A stretch of 64,000 bases of DNA from Flavobacterium sp. Sd200 (GTDB lineage: Bacteria > Bacteroidota > Bacteroidia > Flavobacteriales > Flavobacteriaceae). Below, in pieces: positions 61,553 to 64,000 of the stretch. Each line of letters opens with the position of its first letter. The first letter of the stretch is position 1. The notes under the pieces were generated by a model. That model saw only the letters and a list, made by a program, of their open reading frames with translations, did not search any database and was not told the origin of the DNA. The stretch is taken from contig NZ_WUMN01000007.1 of assembly GCF_009826935.1 (NCBI RefSeq), positions 1 to 64,000 on the forward strand. The letters are read 5' to 3'. The translations under genes and the position numbers were made by a program.

Positions 61553-62719
61553 TTAGTCAGGCTCTCCCTTTTCAAGAATGTCTTTAGCGGTTTCGTCGGC
61601 AGCTTTGCGCTGTTGTTTTTCTTTACGGGCCCGCTTGCCTTTCCGGTCGCGTTTTTTAAACCAGTTATCGTCTTCCTCACCAAAAAGATAGGCATAAGGC
61701 TGGGTGTCGGGGCTAAGCTCAAACAGCTTTTTCATTATGGCAATGGTAGGAATAATAAGTATCATGCCCAGTATGCCCCATATAGCACCGCCTATAAGTA
61801 GTCCTAAAAAAGTAACCAGTGCATTAAGGTTAACATTACCCCCGGTGATTTTTGGGGTTAAAAAAGCCCCTTCCAGCAGTTGTATAAATATAAATGATAC
61901 AGCTACGGCTATAGGGTAGAACAGGCTGTCTTTGGTCATGAGGGCAAAAAAGAACGGCATGATGACCCCAAGCGATGGTCCAAGGTAAGGTACAATGTTT
62001 AGCATACCTGCCACTACACCAAAAAATATAGCGTGCTTTATGCCCAGGGCAAACAGGACAGCGGTGTTTACAATGGCAAGTATTCCCATTACCTTTCCTG
62101 CACCAACAATATAAGAATACACTATTTTTCTTATCGAAGTTAGTTTGTGAAGCAGGAAATTATCGTCCTGTTTACTGAAAACTTTGGTAACGAACACTGC
62201 CAGGTGATCGCGGTATATCAGCAGGAAAAAAATAAAAACCGGCAATAGTATAACATCGCTTACAGTATTGAGCATATTTATTACCAATGTTGTGGCCGAT
62301 CCGTTTTCGGGCTTTACAATGTCTACAGCTTTTTTAACTTCAAATCCATTGGGCATGCCAAGGTCAAAACCAAATGATTCTTTGCAATATTTATTGATGT
62401 CTATTACAAACGCATTTATTTTAGACGAAAGGTCTCCGCCAATATCGCTCATAAAACCGCGCAACTGCACATATATAATAAACAGGATGCCTCCAATAAC
62501 GGCAATAAACACTATAAGGCACAGAGCTGCACTTAATGAGCGTGGTACTTTATGCCTTTCGAGCCAATTGCAGGACGATGTTAGCAACATGGCTATATAG
62601 CCAGATATGAGTAACGGAACCAATATGGGTTTTGCTACTATCATAAAGAAAACGATTATAATGATAAGCAAGGCTATAAAAACCGTTTTTATATAGTTAG
62701 GCACTCTCAGTGTTTCCAT
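61553..62719 (-). CDS. AI-2E family transporter
   Basis: 388 residues with about eight TM helices in the AI-2E/UPF0118 layout; the first motif is TVFIALLIIIIVFFMIVAKP and the second half has GMLNIVPYLGPSLG and GGNVNLNALVTFLGLLIGG. Members export autoinducer-2 or act as Na+/H+ antiporters, and the name says little about substrate. The C-terminus is a highly basic tail (RKEKQQRKAADETAKD). Single gene. Confidence 0.92.
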   Translation of the reverse strand: METLRVPNYIKTVFIALLIIIIVFFMIVAKPILVPLLISGYIAMLLTSSCNWLERHKVPRSLSAALCLIVFIAVIGGILFIIYVQLRGFMSDIGGDLSSKINAFVIDINKYCKESFGFDLGMPNGFEVKKAVDIVKPENGSATTLVINMLNTVSDVILLPVFIFFLLIYRDHLAVFVTKVFSKQDDNFLLHKLTSIRKIVYSYIVGAGKVMGILAIVNTAVLFALGIKHAIFFGVVAGMLNIVPYLGPSLGVIMPFFFALMTKDSLFYPIAVAVSFIFIQLLEGAFLTPKITGGNVNLNALVTFLGLLIGGAIWGILGMILIIPTIAIMKKLFELSPDTQPYAYLFGEEDDNWFKKRDRKGKRARKEKQQRKAADETAKDILEKGEPD

Positions 62720-62870
62720 ATATCAGCAAAGTCATGTTAAATTATTATGCATACATTCAAAATTAATTAATTCTGATGGCCTTATATGGTAAGGTTTTAT
62801 TAAAATTATAGATGATTATCTTCAACGAGCAAAAGTAAAACAAAAGGTAGGAGGGGGCATATATTAAAGC

Positions 62871-62962
62871 AAAAACCCCGGAGGTTACTAAGCTCCGGGG
62901 TGTGCATCCAACTAAAAAATTACTAAACATTATAGTGTTTACTACGCACTATAAATTTTTTT
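62871..62962. repeat. Double-hairpin module, unit 1
   Basis: Hairpin CCCCGGAG/CTCCGGGG (62876-62883 / 62893-62900), then a 26-base box (62902-62927) identical to that of unit 2, then hairpin TTATAGTG/CACTATAA with loop TTTACTACG (62930-62954), then seven T. On the minus strand the first hairpin is followed by TTTTT, on the plus strand the second is, so both strands end in terminator form. Confidence 0.85.
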
Positions 62963-63015
62963 AAAACATGTATGTATTACTTTGTTTTGTCTTAACGAAA
63001 AAAGGATGCTTTTTA

Positions 63016-63103
63016 AAAAATGCCCCAGAGCAACCCGGGGCGTGCATCCAACTAAAAAATTACTAAAACATTATAACGTTTACTACGCGTTATAATTTTT
63101 TTT
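63016..63103. repeat. Double-hairpin module, unit 2
   Basis: Hairpin GCCCC/GGGGC (63022-63026 / 63037-63041), the identical 26-base box (63042-63067), then hairpin TTATAACG/CGTTATAA with the same loop TTTACTACG (63071-63095) and eight T. Relative to unit 1 three stem bases changed on both sides so that pairing is kept. Confidence 0.85.
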
Positions 63104-63141
63104 AAACCTGTTGCCCGGTTTTTATACAGTTTAAACTTTTA

Positions 63142-63180
63142 GGTTTATATCTCCGGCATTTTCATCCGGAGATATAACCT
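63142..63180 (-). terminator. Stem-loop after the T9SS type C gene
   Basis: Arms AGGTTTATATCTCCGG and CCGGAGATATAACCT around CATTTTCAT, one base bulged. It starts seven bases after the stop codon (minus strand). There is no T run directly after, so full termination may rely on the two double-hairpin modules further on. Confidence 0.6.
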
Positions 63181-63187
63181 TAGTTTA

Positions 63188-64000
63188 TTAGTTCATCATT
63201 ATTTTTTTAGAAACCACCTGTTTGTTTTCAAGGGTAACTTTTACAATAAGTACTTGTGGAGCTACATTTATTTCGTTTGTAGAGAACTCTGTATTGTCTA
63301 CATTGTTTTTACCGAATATTGTTTTTCCAAGCATATCATAAACTTCTACTGATTTGATTTGAGCAGGAGCGTTAACTGATATTTGTTTTCCGTTTTTGTA
63401 AACTACAGTAGCTTTAGTTTCTACTACAGGTTTGTCTGTTCCAAGTTGCTCGTCTGTAGCATAAGCTACTGCAAAACGACCGTTGTAAGTACCTGCTTCT
63501 GTTGTAAAGGTATAGTTACTTTCGTTCAGGTTGTGGAAATCACCTGTTAAGTTATCTATAAGGTAAACAGTTTGTCCTTCTTCAAATAGACCGTCTGCAT
63601 GGTCTTTAGATATTGTAAATGTACCTGCAAGTGTAGATGTATAACCTAATTTTACCCTGTCTGCCTCAGCAAATGTGCCACGAGCCTGAATTGTTAGAGC
63701 TAAAGTATCAGTTTCTGTTTCTAATACTGAGTACAGGTTAAGGTTTCCGTTAACAAGTGCTGCACCGTCATATCCGTTATCATACCCAAGAGTAGAAGCA
63801 TCGTTGTAGCCTATCAGCATTTGAGAGAACTCACCAGCTTCGTTAGAAGCGTTTAACCATAAACGGTGTGTAGTTACTGTTGCAGTATTTTCTGATGGAG
63901 CAGCTGTCCTGAAGAACGTGTTAGAGTTTGTTTGAATACGCATGCTGTTCTTAAATGTAGCCTGTAGGTTTGCAGCTTTAGCTTTTACTATAAAGCCCTG
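63188..64000 (-). CDS. T9SS type C sorting-domain protein (partial, 5' end outside)
   Basis: The frame is open to the right window edge (QGFIVKAKAANLQATFKN precedes the first ATG at 63943), so the start lies outside and 270 residues are visible. The middle part is beta-rich with QGFIVKA and NLYSVLETETDTLALTIQARG, a form usual in surface proteins with repeated immunoglobulin-like folds. The C-terminus is a type C T9SS domain (VEVYDMLGKTIFGKNN ... VVSKKIMMN). Function of the missing N-terminal part is unknown. Confidence 0.88.
   Translation of the reverse strand, partial: QGFIVKAKAANLQATFKNSMRIQTNSNTFFRTAAPSENTATVTTHRLWLNASNEAGEFSQMLIGYNDASTLGYDNGYDGAALVNGNLNLYSVLETETDTLALTIQARGTFAEADRVKLGYTSTLAGTFTISKDHADGLFEEGQTVYLIDNLTGDFHNLNESNYTFTTEAGTYNGRFAVAYATDEQLGTDKPVVETKATVVYKNGKQISVNAPAQIKSVEVYDMLGKTIFGKNNVDNTEFSTNEINVAPQVLIVKVTLENKQVVSKKIMMN

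Noticed and set aside
62871..63103. CRISPR array
   Set aside because: Only two units, internal hairpins and an AT-rich box; no constant repeat-spacer pattern and no cas gene in the window.

Overview
The window looks like chromosome from a Bacteroidota species of the Flavobacteriaceae, close to Flavobacterium. The evidence is AT-rich DNA, promoters with a TAnnTTTG -7 element, six proteins carrying type IX secretion (T9SS) C-terminal sorting domains, DUF4270 and DUF4421 proteins, the gene order GT5-DUF4270-glmS, a short ATP synthase epsilon subunit, and the HemJ/HemF style of heme synthesis. I saw no tRNA, rRNA or CRISPR array.

Layout. 1-2.7 kb: two neighbouring T9SS cargo genes, the first cut by the window edge. 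2.7-8.9 kb: housekeeping genes (plsC-like acyltransferase, trpS, nadD, gmk, yicC, an ArsC/Spx-like protein), a broken NlpE-like lipoprotein gene and a cytochrome c. 8.9-23 kb: a nearly complete heme pathway, with hemB on the minus strand and hemA-hemC-hemD-hemE, hemF, hemH and a hemJ-type gene on the plus strand. An AraC regulator is divergent from hemA. Two Y1 (HUH) transposase genes, each set among its own family of palindromic REP-like repeats, and a small cassette (orphan 76-residue protein, DUF1801, GNAT) break up the cluster. Only hemL is missing for the C5 route.

23-33.4 kb: a secreted protein paired with an orphan histidine kinase, an enoyl-CoA hydratase, two secreted proteins, a MITE-like nested inverted repeat, a second MATE exporter, a LolC/E-like permease, rbfA and an NmrA-like reductase. 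33.5-36.7 kb: a cobalamin riboswitch in front of two T9SS cargo genes, the first a YncE/BtuG-like beta-propeller, followed by methylmalonyl-CoA epimerase. This reads as a B12-controlled surface capture unit next to an enzyme of a B12-dependent pathway.

36.8-47 kb (minus strand): a PQQ-type sugar dehydrogenase flanked by duplicated 3' modules, a MuiA-family protein, a GT51 transglycosylase with a large AsmA-like N-terminus, radA, an alpha/beta-hydrolase lacking its nucleophile serine, a flippase-like protein, panD and panC. 47-55 kb: a GT5 half-protein, a DUF4270 lipoprotein, glmS, a low-GC insert (MtfA remnant plus a DUF6236-like protein), then atpD-atpC. 55-64 kb: repeats, small membrane proteins and lipoproteins, a large AsmA protein, a YozG-like regulator with DUF2975, an AI-2E-family transporter, two tandem double-hairpin modules with compensatory base changes, and a T9SS type C protein cut by the window edge.

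Dispersed palindromic and inverted repeats are a striking feature. At least six families occur, several in multiple copies, mostly between genes; one arm of one family has become the coding C-terminus of hemD.
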